In this document: piece by piece, positions 1-8,683 of the stretch
Layout of the letters: every line of letters begins with the position of its first letter
Position numbering within the stretch: position 1 is the stretch's first letter
DNA from: Salipiger profundus
GTDB lineage: Bacteria > Pseudomonadota > Alphaproteobacteria > Rhodobacterales > Rhodobacteraceae
NCBI RefSeq assembly: GCF_001969385.1
Contig: NZ_CP014798.1
Coordinates: 1 to 64,000 of the forward strand
Direction: 5' to 3'
Length of the DNA stretch: 64,000 nucleotides
The notes under the pieces: model-generated
Seen by the model: the letters and a program-made list of their open reading frames with translations, nothing else
What the model was told of the DNA's origin: nothing
The model's database searches: none
Position numbers and translations under genes: made by a program

Positions 1-38
1 GGCGACAACAATTCCCCAATGAGAGAAAGGACTCTGAG

Positions 39-692
39 ATGGGATGGCTGTTCTACACCGACGGCCGCGTCAAATCCTACGCGGATGAGAAAGCGGAAAT
101 TGCCCGGCTCTGCACCTTTGAGGGCGACACGCGCAAAACTGAACTGGTCAAGGCCTGCAAGGTTGGCTCCACCTGGTATGCAGCGGCTAGGGTTACCAAT
201 CGCGACGGCACCCCTGTCGAGGACGCGACCTATGTCACCGATCCTGACGGCTCGATCACTTTCGCCGCCGTATTCCTTACCCGATATGATGACGGCTGCT
301 GGGGCTACAAGGACATGGAGGAAAGCGCGGGACCGGTCGAATCCCGCGCGCCACTGAGCCTATTGGCCCTGCTGTCCGAGCTGAAAGACCCAGACAGCTA
401 TGCTCATGCCTGGCGCCAGCGCTGCCAGGACTGGGCTGCGATCCCGGACTACGAGGAAGGCGACAAGATCAAGCTCGCCACCCCTGTGACGCTCACCGAT
501 GGCAGTACCTGCCAGATTGTCACCGCGACCCACTACAGGCGTGGGCGGCAAAAGCGCCGCTGCTACCGCATCGAGGAAACTGGTGGGCTCGTACGCCTGT
601 CGAAGGCCTCGCTTGCGGGCTCGGAGCTGCTCAGCTCCACGAAAGGTGCGGCTAGCCCGGTGCTGGCGGAGTTCCTGGCGGGGCGAAATTAG
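39..692 (+). CDS. Hypothetical plasmid-type protein (DUF6927-like)
   Basis: A 217-residue soluble protein beginning MGWLFYTDG, with no signal peptide or membrane segment. The charged, Trp/Tyr-rich N-terminal half and a basic stretch near residues 166-175 (RRGRQKRR) are the only features I can point to. It resembles small conserved proteins found beside helicase and DUF736 genes on alphaproteobacterial plasmids, and from memory I would place it with DUF6927, but I cannot confirm this. The next gene has its own promoter, so this is probably the end of an upstream operon. No function is proposed. Confidence 0.75.
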   Translation: MGWLFYTDGRVKSYADEKAEIARLCTFEGDTRKTELVKACKVGSTWYAAARVTNRDGTPVEDATYVTDPDGSITFAAVFLTRYDDGCWGYKDMEESAGPVESRAPLSLLALLSELKDPDSYAHAWRQRCQDWAAIPDYEEGDKIKLATPVTLTDGSTCQIVTATHYRRGRQKRRCYRIEETGGLVRLSKASLAGSELLSSTKGAASPVLAEFLAGRN

Positions 693-749
693 GTCCTGCG
701 CCGGACGGTTCATCGACCTGCCCGGCGACAGCAGATGCTGCGGCTTGTC

Positions 750-778
750 TTGACAAGGCAATGCAAATGCATTACCTA
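750..778 (+). promoter_or_regulatory. Promoter and operator-like dyad of the prlF-yhaV operon
   Basis: A consensus -35 box TTGACA (750-755) is followed 17 bp later by a -10-like TACCTA (773-778). Within the spacer lies a perfect inverted repeat, AATGCA (760-765) and TGCATT (768-773), separated by AA. The dyad therefore sits between the two promoter elements, where a bound repressor would block RNA polymerase. Antitoxins of the AbrB-like PrlF type usually autoregulate their operon, so this is the likely operator; that assignment is inferred from position. Confidence 0.6.
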
Positions 779-816
779 TCGCGGGCAGCAAAGCCCCTTT
801 TCTTCAGGAGACTGCC

Positions 817-1143
817 ATGACAGCCCTCGCACAAGATGTCTCGAAACTCACGGATCGGTATCAGACGACCGTGCCGGCGGGTGTGCGCAAACAGCTCAAG
901 CTGGGCAAGGGCGACCAGATTCGTTACTGCACCGAGCCGAGTGGCAGGGTCTATATCGAGCCCGTGCGCAGCGACGAGGAAGATCCCGTGCTCGGAGCCT
1001 TTCTCGATTTTGTCGAGGCCGATATCAAGGCGCATCCGGACCGCATTCGGGCTTTCGATGGGGCTTTGCATGACCGTCTTGCAGCACTGGTCGGAGACGT
1101 TGATGTCGATCTCGATGCGCCGCTATCGCTCGAGGATGAATGA
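817..1143 (+). CDS. prlF: PrlF-family antitoxin
   Basis: A 108-residue protein with an AbrB/MazE-like swapped-hairpin DNA-binding N-terminus (SKLTDRYQTTVPAGVRKQL, residues 9-27), which is the signature of PrlF/SohA antitoxins. The acidic C-terminal half is expected to wrap and neutralise the YhaV toxin. Its last codons overlap the start of the yhaV gene by 4 bases, so the two are translationally coupled with the antitoxin made first. A good SD-like AGGAG precedes the ATG. Control is probably by the dyad in the promoter just upstream. Family assignment is firm from motif plus partner; its role in stabilising this replicon is inferred. Confidence 0.9.
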   Translation: MTALAQDVSKLTDRYQTTVPAGVRKQLKLGKGDQIRYCTEPSGRVYIEPVRSDEEDPVLGAFLDFVEADIKAHPDRIRAFDGALHDRLAALVGDVDVDLDAPLSLEDE

Positions 1144-1658
1144 GCGGCGATAGCGTGCCCGCCCAAGCGCCCCTTGTCGTGAATGGATGGTCGATTTATG
1201 CGCACCCACTCTTTCTGGACCAGCTCGAAGGGCTGGTCGAGGAGGTAGAGGCGCGTAAGGCTCGCGATCCCAAGACCTGGCACAAGAAAAACCCGACGAA
1301 ACGGCTGGCCGCCATCTTCAAGCTGGTCACCGAGGCCATACCTGCAGATCCGGGTGCCGCCGCCTTCCGGCAAGGCGGCACACTCGGCGATCACCGCAAG
1401 CACTGGTTCCGGGCGAAATTCTTCCAGCAGTATCGGCTGTTCTACCGGTTCAACAGCGATGCGAAGGTCATCGTGGTGGCATGGGTGAACGACGACAAGA
1501 CCCTGCGCGCCTATGGCAGCAAGACGGATGCCTATGCGACGTTCAAAGGGATGCTGGAAGATGGCAACCCACCTGACAATTTCGACGCGCTCTTGAAAGA
1601 AGCTGCAGCGGGAGGCAAGCGGTTCGAGAAATCCCTTGAAGCGGTGCCCGATCGGTAA
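1140..1658 (+). CDS. yhaV: YhaV-family toxin (ribosome-dependent RNase)
   Basis: A 172-residue protein matching the YhaV toxin family in length and motifs: an N-terminal WSIYAHPLFLDQL segment, a central LAAIFKL...IPADPG region and the RAKFFQQYRLFYRF block (about residues 97-110), typical of this RelE-like RNase fold. YhaV cleaves mRNA and is held inactive by PrlF. The start codon lies inside the last codons of prlF. Complete, with no frameshift. On a mobile element such a pair normally acts as an addiction or anti-phage module; which applies here cannot be read from the sequence. Confidence 0.92.
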   Translation: MSGDSVPAQAPLVVNGWSIYAHPLFLDQLEGLVEEVEARKARDPKTWHKKNPTKRLAAIFKLVTEAIPADPGAAAFRQGGTLGDHRKHWFRAKFFQQYRLFYRFNSDAKVIVVAWVNDDKTLRAYGSKTDAYATFKGMLEDGNPPDNFDALLKEAAAGGKRFEKSLEAVPDR

Positions 1659-1752
1659 GTGGGCCAGCTTGCTATGACCCTTTGGCATTATCATTTACGA
1701 CGCCACGCTCGAAGATGTAGCATCGGCTGATAATGCGGTCGGAGAAAGCACA

Positions 1753-1917
1753 ATGAATGAGACGGAAAAGGATAGGCAGCACCTCGGTCTAGAGGAGCAA
1801 TGCGCGCCTGACCTGACGGGGCACCGTTTCCCAATTGCTGTGCGCGTTGCAGACATGCCCGATGACCTCGGCAAGCTGCTGGATATCGGGCTCGAGGAGC
1901 ATTTCCGTGGCCGCTGA
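1753..1917 (+). CDS. Small acidic protein of unknown function, coupled to the next ORF
   Basis: A 54-residue open frame beginning MNETEKDRQHLG with its ATG at 1753 and TGA at 1915-1917. It lies just downstream of yhaV and overlaps the GTG of the following antitoxin-like gene by 11 bases. The arrangement of two tiny overlapping frames looks like a toxin-antitoxin locus, but I recognise no toxin motif in this protein. It could be a degraded partner or a translation-coupling leader. Low confidence that it is expressed. Confidence 0.35.
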   Translation: MNETEKDRQHLGLEEQCAPDLTGHRFPIAVRVADMPDDLGKLLDIGLEEHFRGR

Positions 1918-2059
1918 AGCGAATTCTTATGACACGTGGTTTTGCGCGCAGGTGCAGGCCGCGCTGGAGGATGCACGCTCGGGAACATCTCAGGTTCAGG
2001 TGATGCAGGCCGCACAGGCATTGATTGATGCGAAGCGGCAGGTCGAACCCAAGTCCTGA
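1907..2059 (+). CDS. RelB/ParD-type antitoxin-like small protein (orphan)
   Basis: With GTG 1907 as start the protein has 50 residues. It contains the sequence SYDTWFCAQVQAALEDAR, which resembles the C-terminal toxin-binding part of small RelB/ParD/PaaA2-like antitoxins (usual pattern YDxWFRxxVQxALxDPR). The frame stays open upstream to 1835, but that stretch overlaps the preceding ORF and does not look like protein. No RelE/ParE toxin follows; the next gene is the large helicase. It is either an orphan antitoxin or the remnant of a second toxin-antitoxin locus. Confidence 0.5.
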   Translation: MAAEANSYDTWFCAQVQAALEDARSGTSQVQVMQAAQALIDAKRQVEPKS

Positions 2060-2100
2060 CCAAGCCTTTGAGGTCGGCGCGGTCTGACTACGTCACCCTG

Positions 2101-2122
2101 AAAAGCGAAAGCGGGCTTTTTG
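2101..2122 (+). terminator. Hairpin with T-run between the antitoxin-like gene and the helicase gene
   Basis: AAAAGC can pair with GCTTTT across an 8-base loop and is followed by TTGTCC, a weak intrinsic-terminator layout. A nearly identical 19-base sequence recurs at 6424-6442 just after the next gene (one mismatch), so the large helicase gene is bracketed by the same hairpin. Confidence 0.45.
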
Positions 2123-2161
2123 TCCTTTGGAACTCAGACCCTGATCCAAAGGAAAATCCCC

Positions 2162-5100
2162 ATGTCCAAACCCAGAACGGCCAACCCGGCTCTCGCAATC
2201 TCCGAAGCCGATCTCGCCTCTGCCCTCGCGCAAATCGGCACGGAGGTCGATGACCAGCCCCTGCGCAGTTCAGCGCTCGCGCGTATCATGCGCGAGACGT
2301 TTCATGGCAGCGATGCCGGTGGCGCCTGGGACTGGCGCATGGCCTATGACATGATGCAGGCAGCGGCTGTCCAGGTGCTGCTGCGTGGGAACGGCGCGGC
2401 AGGTGACACCGCCGCTGCAAGGCTACTTGCCTCACGGCTCCTGACGGAAACCCGCCGGTCAGAGCAGCAGATCCGGCTACAGCAGTTTTCCACGCCGCTG
2501 CCATTCGCGGCGCTGGTTTTGCGGGCCGCGGCGATCCGCAAGGGCGAGACCGTTCTGGAGCCCTCGGCTGGCACCGGTGCCCTGGCTGCTTTCGCCGCCC
2601 GGGCCGGTGCCACGCTTCTGCTCAACGAGATCGACCCCTTTCGCCAGCGCCTCCTGCGCGCGGTTTTCGGCGGCGAGGTCACAGGCCATGACGGCGAGCA
2701 TATCGATGATCTGCTGCAGACGCCGGTTCTACCCGAGGTCGTGGTGATGAACCCGCCCTTCGCCTCCTCGGTCGATCGCTCCCGAGACAAGCACATCGCC
2801 GCCAAGCATCTCATCGCGGCTGCAAAGCGCCTGGCACCCGGCGGGCGGCTGGTGGCGATCATGCCGCCGGGATTCACGCCCGAACGCGATGCCGCGCATT
2901 GGTCCCGCGCCTGCGGTCTCCTGACGCCGCGATTGGCGCTGACGATGCCGGGACAGGTCTATCGCAAGCTCGGCACCTCTGTCGAAACCCAGCTGATGGT
3001 CTTCGACAAGGTGCAGGAGGACGGCGAAATGTTCCGCGCCAGTGTCCGGGACTTGGATGAAGCCCTTCCTTTTGTCGACGCAGTTGCCGCGACCCGGCCC
3101 GAGATGCGCCCCGTCCAACGGGCTGAAGCGATCCCTCATGCGCGACCGATCGTTCCATCATCTGCCCCGCGCAAGACCGCTGCTGCGCCTGTCGCCGCCT
3201 CCAAATCTCGGGCCAATGCCGTTGTCCCGCTCACTTTCAAGAGCCTCGATATCCCGCGCGACAACACGCCCATCTCGGACATCTATGCGCGCTACCGTCC
3301 GCAGCGGATCGAGATCGCGGGTGCGCAAGAACATCCCACGCCGCTCGTCGAGAGCATCGCCATGGCCTCGGTTGCCCCGCCCATGCCCTCAAACACGGGC
3401 AGTGATGACTTGCGCCTGCCCGCACGGTTGATCGAGGAGGGACATCTCTCCGAGGCGCAGCTGGAAACCATCATCATGGCGCATGACGCCCATGGGCGCG
3501 ACCTGCCGGGTCGGTTCGCGATCGATGACGACCAGACCAAGCTGACGCGCGCCGATGATGATCCAGACGCACGTGCCTATCGCCTTGGCTATTTCCTCGG
3601 CGACGGCACCGGTTGCGGCAAGGGGCGCGAATGCGCGGGGCTCATTCTCGTGAACTGGCTGGCCGGGCGCAGAAAGGCGATCTGGGTTTCCAAATCCGCC
3701 ACGCTCATCGAGGACGCCATCCGCGACTGGACCGATCTCGGCGGCTCGCCAGCCGACATCCAGCCGCTCTCAAAATGGAAACCGGATCAGCCCGTCCCGA
3801 TGGGCGACGGTATCCTCTTCGTCACCTACGCCACGCTGCGGTCCGCGGGCAAATGTGGCACCACGCGACTGAGCCAGACCCTCGACTGGATGGGCGAAGA
3901 CTTCGACGGCGTACTGGCCTTTGATGAGGCCCATGCCATGCAGAACGCGGCCGGGTCCGAGCAGGGCAGGGGGGTCAAACCCTCCCAGCAGGGCCTTGCA
4001 GGCCTGCGGCTGCAACTGGCAGCACCCCGCGCTCGCGTCTTCTACATTTCGGCCACGGGTGCCACGAGCGTGCACAACCTGGCCTATGCCGCGCGTCTTG
4101 GTCTCTGGGGGCAGGGGCCGGAATACCCCTTCCCAAGCCGCGAGAGCTTCGTTTCTGCGATGGAAGCTGGCGGTGTCGCCGCCATGGAGGTGGTCGCGCG
4201 CGATCTCAAGACGCTCGGCCTCTACACGGCCCGCGCCCTCAGCTTCGATGGCGTGGAGTATGACGTGCTCGAACACGCGCTCACCCCGGCCCAGATCGAG
4301 ATCTACGACGCCTATGCGGGAGCCTTTCGCACAATCCACCACAATCTCGAAGCCGCTTTGACAGCCACCGGCGTCAACGATGCCTCGGGAGAGACCAATG
4401 CCTCGGCAGCACGCGCCTCGGCCAAGTCCCGCTTCGAGAGCACAAAGCAGCGTTTCTTCAATCATCTGCTGATGGGCATGAAGGCCCCGACCATCATCCA
4501 CGCCATCGCGGACGATCTGGCGGCAGGCAAGGCTTGCGTCATCCAGGTGGTCTCGACGGGTGAGAGCCTGTTGAAGCGTCGGCTTGAGACGATGGACCCG
4601 GAGGATGAACTCGTCGAGGGTGCCTTGACGCCACGCGACTATGTTCTCGCCTACCTCGAACAGGCTTTTCCGATCCATGCCCAAAAGCTCGTGGAGATCG
4701 ACGGCAACATGGTGGCTGAGCCGCTTCGGGATGAAACTGGCGCGCTGGTCGTCTCGCGCGAGGCGCTCGCTCTGCGTGACGCGGCCATGATGGAGTTGAT
4801 GACGCTGGCGCCGATCCCCTCGGCGCTGGATCAGATCCTCTGGGCCTTTGGCGACGAGGCCGTGGCAGAAGTCACGGGGCGGTCCATCCGACCCCTCAAG
4901 GCCGAGGATGGTCATCTCTTCATCGAAAAGCGCGCCGCCAGCAGCAATTCATCCGAAACCCAAGCCTTCATGGACGGTGATAAGGATATCCTTATCTTCT
5001 CCGATGCGGGCGGTACGGGCCGGTCGTATCATGCGGCGCAAACGGCGAAGAACCAGAAACGGCGGCGGCACTACCTGCTGGAGCCCGGCTGGCGCGCCGA

Positions 5101-6424
5101 TGCGGCCATCCAGGGGCTCGGCCGCACGCATCGCTCTGCCCAAGTCAGCGCGCCCTTCTTCCGGGTCTGCACCTCGGATGTGCATGGCGAAAAGCGTTTC
5201 ACCTCGACTATAGCCAAGCGCCTCGACCAGCTGGGGGCCTTGACCAAGGGTCAGCGCGAGACCGGCTCGCAAGGCATGTTCCGCGAGGAGGACAATCTCG
5301 AAAGCCCGATCGCGCGAGCGGCGCTGCGTGGGTATTTCGCCGATCTTGCCGCCGGGCGCGCTGAGGCGATGAGCTACGAGAGCTTCACCGACTGGACCGC
5401 CCTGCGGCTGATCGACAAGGACGGGGTGCTCCTTGAGGAGCTTCCCCCGATCCAGCGGTTTCTCAACCGGGTGCTTGCCCTTCCCATCCACATGCAGAAC
5501 GCACTCTTTGCCGAGTTCATGCGCCGGATTGCCGATCAGACGGAACGGGCGCGCGCGGCGGGCACGCTCGATCTCGGCGTGGAAACCCTACGCGGCGACA
5601 AGATAGAACAGGTCTCCACCGAGGATCTCTGGACCTGCCCGAAATCCGGCGCCGTGACGCGGATTATCGGGCTGGAGGTCACCGACCCAGTGTATGTGCT
5701 GGACGCCGAAGAGGCCATGTCGCGCAATCCCGACAAGTTACCGATGGTCAATCGCGCCTCCGGTCGCGCGGCGCTCATCTCGGCGCGCCCCATGCAGATG
5801 TATGACGAGGATATTGTCACACTGATGCGCAAGGCGGTGCGGCCAAACGGGTCTAGCTATCTCGAAGAGGCTCGGTTCACGTCTTCGGCCTGGGAAGACA
5901 TCGACAGGCCCGAGTTTGCAAAGCTTTGGGATGCCGAGGCAGCGTCCCTGCCAAAAACCACCACAACCAAGCTCTACCTGCTGACCGGGCTGCTGTTGCC
6001 GATCTGGAAGGACATCCCGACCACGAATGAACGCATCTACCGCGTCACGCCGGACGGGGCGACCGCCATGATCGGGCGCACGCTGAGCGAGGAAGGGGCG
6101 GCCGCGCTGCGCGCCAGCTTCCTCGTTTCTAACCCGCAAACGCCACAGGAGATGCTGACTGCGGCTCTTGGCACCACCACGCCGGTCGATCTGGGCCGGG
6201 GTCTGACGCTGACCCGTCGCCGGGTCGCAGGCGAGATGCGCCTTGAGCTGGGCGGTGCGGACAAGGGCATGATCGAAGGCCTCAAGGCCATGGGGTGTTT
6301 CACCGAGATCATTGCCTTCCAGCTGCGGGTGTTCCTGCCGCATGGGGACGGGATCGACACGGTCAGCATTCTGGCCCGGATTGTGGGGCAGGGAACCAGC
6401 AACGCGGCAGACCAAGCCGCCTGA
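2162..6424 (+). CDS. Bifunctional N6-adenine-type DNA methyltransferase / strawberry-notch-like SF2 helicase
   Basis: A 1420-residue fusion. Residues about 100-330 form a class I methyltransferase with SAM motif I (LEPSAGTGALAAFAA, 132-146) and catalytic motif NPPF (197-200). Residues about 430-1150 are a superfamily 2 helicase/ATPase with a Walker A-like DGTGCGKGRE (near 480), a DEAH box in AFDEAHAMQNA (near 588) and motif III ISATGAT, as in the strawberry-notch family; the C-terminal third fits the helicase C domain of that family. The ATG at 2162 is preferred over upstream in-frame codons because GGAAAATCCCC places an SD-like GGA before it. Such genes are common on alphaproteobacterial plasmids and phage-like elements, and are proposed to act in DNA modification or anti-restriction. 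No cognate restriction enzyme is next to it. Confidence 0.9.
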   Translation: MSKPRTANPALAISEADLASALAQIGTEVDDQPLRSSALARIMRETFHGSDAGGAWDWRMAYDMMQAAAVQVLLRGNGAAGDTAAARLLASRLLTETRRSEQQIRLQQFSTPLPFAALVLRAAAIRKGETVLEPSAGTGALAAFAARAGATLLLNEIDPFRQRLLRAVFGGEVTGHDGEHIDDLLQTPVLPEVVVMNPPFASSVDRSRDKHIAAKHLIAAAKRLAPGGRLVAIMPPGFTPERDAAHWSRACGLLTPRLALTMPGQVYRKLGTSVETQLMVFDKVQEDGEMFRASVRDLDEALPFVDAVAATRPEMRPVQRAEAIPHARPIVPSSAPRKTAAAPVAASKSRANAVVPLTFKSLDIPRDNTPISDIYARYRPQRIEIAGAQEHPTPLVESIAMASVAPPMPSNTGSDDLRLPARLIEEGHLSEAQLETIIMAHDAHGRDLPGRFAIDDDQTKLTRADDDPDARAYRLGYFLGDGTGCGKGRECAGLILVNWLAGRRKAIWVSKSATLIEDAIRDWTDLGGSPADIQPLSKWKPDQPVPMGDGILFVTYATLRSAGKCGTTRLSQTLDWMGEDFDGVLAFDEAHAMQNAAGSEQGRGVKPSQQGLAGLRLQLAAPRARVFYISATGATSVHNLAYAARLGLWGQGPEYPFPSRESFVSAMEAGGVAAMEVVARDLKTLGLYTARALSFDGVEYDVLEHALTPAQIEIYDAYAGAFRTIHHNLEAALTATGVNDASGETNASAARASAKSRFESTKQRFFNHLLMGMKAPTIIHAIADDLAAGKACVIQVVSTGESLLKRRLETMDPEDELVEGALTPRDYVLAYLEQAFPIHAQKLVEIDGNMVAEPLRDETGALVVSREALALRDAAMMELMTLAPIPSALDQILWAFGDEAVAEVTGRSIRPLKAEDGHLFIEKRAASSNSSETQAFMDGDKDILIFSDAGGTGRSYHAAQTAKNQKRRRHYLLEPGWRADAAIQGLGRTHRSAQVSAPFFRVCTSDVHGEKRFTSTIAKRLDQLGALTKGQRETGSQGMFREEDNLESPIARAALRGYFADLAAGRAEAMSYESFTDWTALRLIDKDGVLLEELPPIQRFLNRVLALPIHMQNALFAEFMRRIADQTERARAAGTLDLGVETLRGDKIEQVSTEDLWTCPKSGAVTRIIGLEVTDPVYVLDAEEAMSRNPDKLPMVNRASGRAALISARPMQMYDEDIVTLMRKAVRPNGSSYLEEARFTSSAWEDIDRPEFAKLWDAEAASLPKTTTTKLYLLTGLLLPIWKDIPTTNERIYRVTPDGATAMIGRTLSEEGAAALRASFLVSNPQTPQEMLTAALGTTTPVDLGRGLTLTRRRVAGEMRLELGGADKGMIEGLKAMGCFTEIIAFQLRVFLPHGDGIDTVSILARIVGQGTSNAADQAA

Positions 6425-6442
6425 AAAGCCAAAGCGGGCTTT
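6424..6442 (+). terminator. Hairpin after the methylase/helicase gene
   Basis: AAAGCC pairs with GGCTTT around a short loop directly behind the stop codon, followed by TGGGTC, which is not a strong U-tract. It is nearly identical to the hairpin at 2101-2122. A terminator or RNA-stability element is the simplest reading. Confidence 0.45.
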
Positions 6443-6545
6443 GGGTCGGGCGTCGCGGATCGGGATTTGGCCGGTCTGCGCTTTCCGGGCGCGCGCTGAC
6501 CAATGCGACGCCTGGCCCCCCAACTTCTGATAAGAGGACAGACCC

Positions 6546-6932
6546 ATGACCAATCCCCAGATCGACTATGCCGCAATGGCGGCTCAGTGGCGCGCCGAGC
6601 ACGAAACCACCCTGAAAGCAACCCGAGCGGAACTGATCGTGCAATTGCGCGCGCTTGGCATCAACGAGGTCACCGCCGAATACGAAGGCTATGGCGACTC
6701 CGGCAATGTCGAGGACGTGAATGTGCAGCCTGCGGAGGTCCAACTGCCGGAAGCGCTTGTCACCGCCGTGGGCGATTTCGCCTGGTCACTCGCCTATCAC
6801 CATCATCCGGGGTTCGAGAACAACGAGGGCGGCTACGGCACGCTGACCTGGGACTTGCGCAACGACAGCATCACGCTCGATCATGCGGACCGCTACGTTG
6901 AATGCTCGCACAGCTATGACGACGGGCTTTGA
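6546..6932 (+). CDS. DUF6878-family protein
   Basis: A 128-residue protein with a distinctive core: YEGYGDSGNVEDV (about 53-65) and AYHHHPGFENNEGGYGTLTWDL (split as AYHHHPGFENNEG / GYGTLTWDL), rich in His and acidic residues. This matches the small plasmid-borne family I know as DUF6878. An AGAGGA SD-like sequence lies upstream of the ATG. It is followed almost without gap by the DUF6915-like gene, and the two commonly travel together. Function unknown; the conserved His and Asp residues could bind metal, but this is speculation. Confidence 0.85.
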   Translation: MTNPQIDYAAMAAQWRAEHETTLKATRAELIVQLRALGINEVTAEYEGYGDSGNVEDVNVQPAEVQLPEALVTAVGDFAWSLAYHHHPGFENNEGGYGTLTWDLRNDSITLDHADRYVECSHSYDDGL

Positions 6933-6933
6933 G

Positions 6934-7395
6934 ATGGCCCATCCGCTTCATCATGCTGAAAGCTCTGCCCGGAAATTCGGTGGGGTGCCATCTGACTATC
7001 AGGACATCCACGACTGGTTCGACGCCTCGAAAGAACACCTCGCCCTCTTCACGCACCGCGCCTTGCGTCATCATGCTCAAGGCCTGTTCGAGGCCGAACG
7101 TGTCTTCGGTCTGACCCTGACCAATAGCGCGGGTCGGGACATCCCCGTGCGCTGGATCGGCGAGCAGCATGTCCGCGAAGACTGCCAGGGCCGCATTCCG
7201 AGCATGGCGGACTGGCTGCGACGGATACAGCCTGAGCCATGGATGGCCAATGGCCATATCGAGCAGCACCTCAGCGGGGAGCCCTGCGGCGATCCAAGGG
7301 TTGCTTGGGCATTCGAGGTGGCCGCCGGAAGAACGGTTCTCGGCCTGAAAGATTGGATGGCGGCGCGCGCGACGCAAGCCACGCAAAGCGCCTGA
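6934..7395 (+). CDS. DUF6915-family protein
   Basis: A 153-residue protein starting MAHPLHHAESSARKFGG, with an internal DIHDWFDASKEHLALFTHRALRHHAQGLF region (DIHDWFDASKEH / FTHRALRHH) and IPSMADWLRRIQPEPWM near the middle. The pattern matches DUF6915, a family of unknown function that sits in plasmid maintenance or transfer gene clusters. The ATG at 6934 begins one base after the upstream stop codon; an in-frame ATG at 6916 inside the previous gene is possible. The many His residues near the N-terminus are conserved in the family. Confidence 0.85.
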   Translation: MAHPLHHAESSARKFGGVPSDYQDIHDWFDASKEHLALFTHRALRHHAQGLFEAERVFGLTLTNSAGRDIPVRWIGEQHVREDCQGRIPSMADWLRRIQPEPWMANGHIEQHLSGEPCGDPRVAWAFEVAAGRTVLGLKDWMAARATQATQSA

Positions 7396-7495
7396 CAGCT
7401 CTCGGTCGTTTGCCAAACGAATGCTGCATAGAAGCCCGGTCGGAAGATCAGGCTTCTTGCGTCGTTTCCCCAGCAATCTTTTTGAGGAGGATCAC

Positions 7496-7798
7496 ATGAC
7501 ATTCGAAGACATCAAGGCGGCCGTCGATGCCGGTCAGACCGTGCACTGGGCCAATACCGGCTACGTTGTCCACAAGGACCGGCTCGGTCAGTACCTCATC
7601 ACCTTTGTGCCGAACGGTAGCTGCATCGGCCTGACCGACCGGAGCGGGCACCGGTTGAACGGAAAAGAGGCGGAGTTCTTCATCGCGCAATCGAAGGACA
7701 GCGCGGAAAATCCGGGTAGCCAATCAAGACCAGACGGGCAGGGGAGGGGCGCAGCACCCGAACGCGCGGGGGCATGCCCACTCGGACGGCAGCTCTGA
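7496..7798 (+). CDS. Small conserved plasmid protein, unknown function
   Basis: A 100-residue protein. The start is well set by a strong GAGGAGG SD 6 bases before ATG 7496. The first 65 residues (MTFEDIKAAVDAGQTVHW...GYVVHKD...YLITF...CIGLTDRSGHRLNGKEAEFF) look like a compact beta domain; the last 35 residues are low-complexity and Arg/Gly/Pro-rich. Genes of this kind occur beside DUF6878/DUF6915 genes. No catalytic motif is recognised. Confidence 0.75.
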   Translation: MTFEDIKAAVDAGQTVHWANTGYVVHKDRLGQYLITFVPNGSCIGLTDRSGHRLNGKEAEFFIAQSKDSAENPGSQSRPDGQGRGAAPERAGACPLGRQL

Positions 7799-7922
7799 CC
7801 CGTGGGCGGGGCTGAAAGGAAAGCAAGCTTTCTGGTTTGTGATCCCAGGAGGGGTCGAGAAAGCAATCCCGGATGCGCTGGCAAGAACGTCAGGCACCGG
7901 CCAATCCAAAAGGAACCATCCC

Positions 7923-8651
7923 ATGTTCGCAGGAACCCTCACCCGCAATGTCGAGACCGCCGCCGCCGAATACACCGGCATGATCCACTCGACGCGATTT
8001 GACATCGCCATCCAGCTTGAGGCACGGGCCAAGATGTCCGCGCGCAGTCCGGATTACGACGTGACGGCCGTCAACAAATCGGGCCGCAAGGTCCGCATCG
8101 GCACGGCCTGGAACGAGACGGGCAATACCAGCGGAAACCCCTATATCTCGATGCAGATCGATGTGGGCCTCGGCCCGTTCCGGGTCAACGCGGTGCAGAC
8201 GAAAGAGGCGCGCGCGGCCCAGAGCGGCGAATTCGAGATCATCCCGTTGGTCTCGAACGGTCTGATGAAATCCGGCTCGATCTCGGGCGAGCTGACCGCT
8301 ATGGACGCCGACAACGCCTTCACCGGCTACATCGCCAACATGATGTTCGATCTGGAGTTCATCCTGATCGAGAACAGCTACAAAACCGAGGAGACCCACC
8401 CCGATTACCGGATCGAGGTCAGCTCGCCCCGGGGCACACCGATCCGCGTCGGCTCGGCGTGGATGGCCAAAAGCAGCCGCACGGGCAATGACTACCTGAC
8501 GCTGCTGATCAACACGCCTTACGGTGACCTGCGCGTCAACGCCGTGCAGAACGAAGAGCAGCGCGGCGGGCAGACCTTCTCGATCATCCCGTTCATCGAC
8601 AGCGGTGAGCAGCCACAGGACGCAGGCGCAGGGCTGTCGCTGGTCGCGTGA
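7923..8651 (+). CDS. Tandem DUF736-domain protein
   Basis: 242 residues with the ATG at 7923. Two copies of a DUF736-like domain follow each other: residues about 38-105 (DYDVTAVNKSGRKVRIGTAW...YISMQIDVGLGPFRVNAV) and about 165-235 (DYRIEVSSPRGTPIRVGSAW...YLTLLINTPYGDLRVNAV). The two halves share the order DYxxxVxxxxGxxxRxGxAW ... YxxxxxxxxxGxxRVNAVQ. DUF736 proteins are usually about 100 residues with one domain and are abundant on rhizobial and Rhodobacteral plasmids near transfer genes; their role is unknown. A hairpin terminator follows. The duplication is clear; what it does is not. Confidence 0.88.
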   Translation: MFAGTLTRNVETAAAEYTGMIHSTRFDIAIQLEARAKMSARSPDYDVTAVNKSGRKVRIGTAWNETGNTSGNPYISMQIDVGLGPFRVNAVQTKEARAAQSGEFEIIPLVSNGLMKSGSISGELTAMDADNAFTGYIANMMFDLEFILIENSYKTEETHPDYRIEVSSPRGTPIRVGSAWMAKSSRTGNDYLTLLINTPYGDLRVNAVQNEEQRGGQTFSIIPFIDSGEQPQDAGAGLSLVA

Positions 8652-8683
8652 CCAACGCGCGAGATTAGACGATCCGCACCGAA

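Noticed and set aside
3770..4915. Long open frame on the minus strand (381 codons) inside the helicase gene
   Set aside because: It is the antisense shadow of a GC-rich gene with intact helicase motifs on the plus strand; the translation shows no family features and no start signals.
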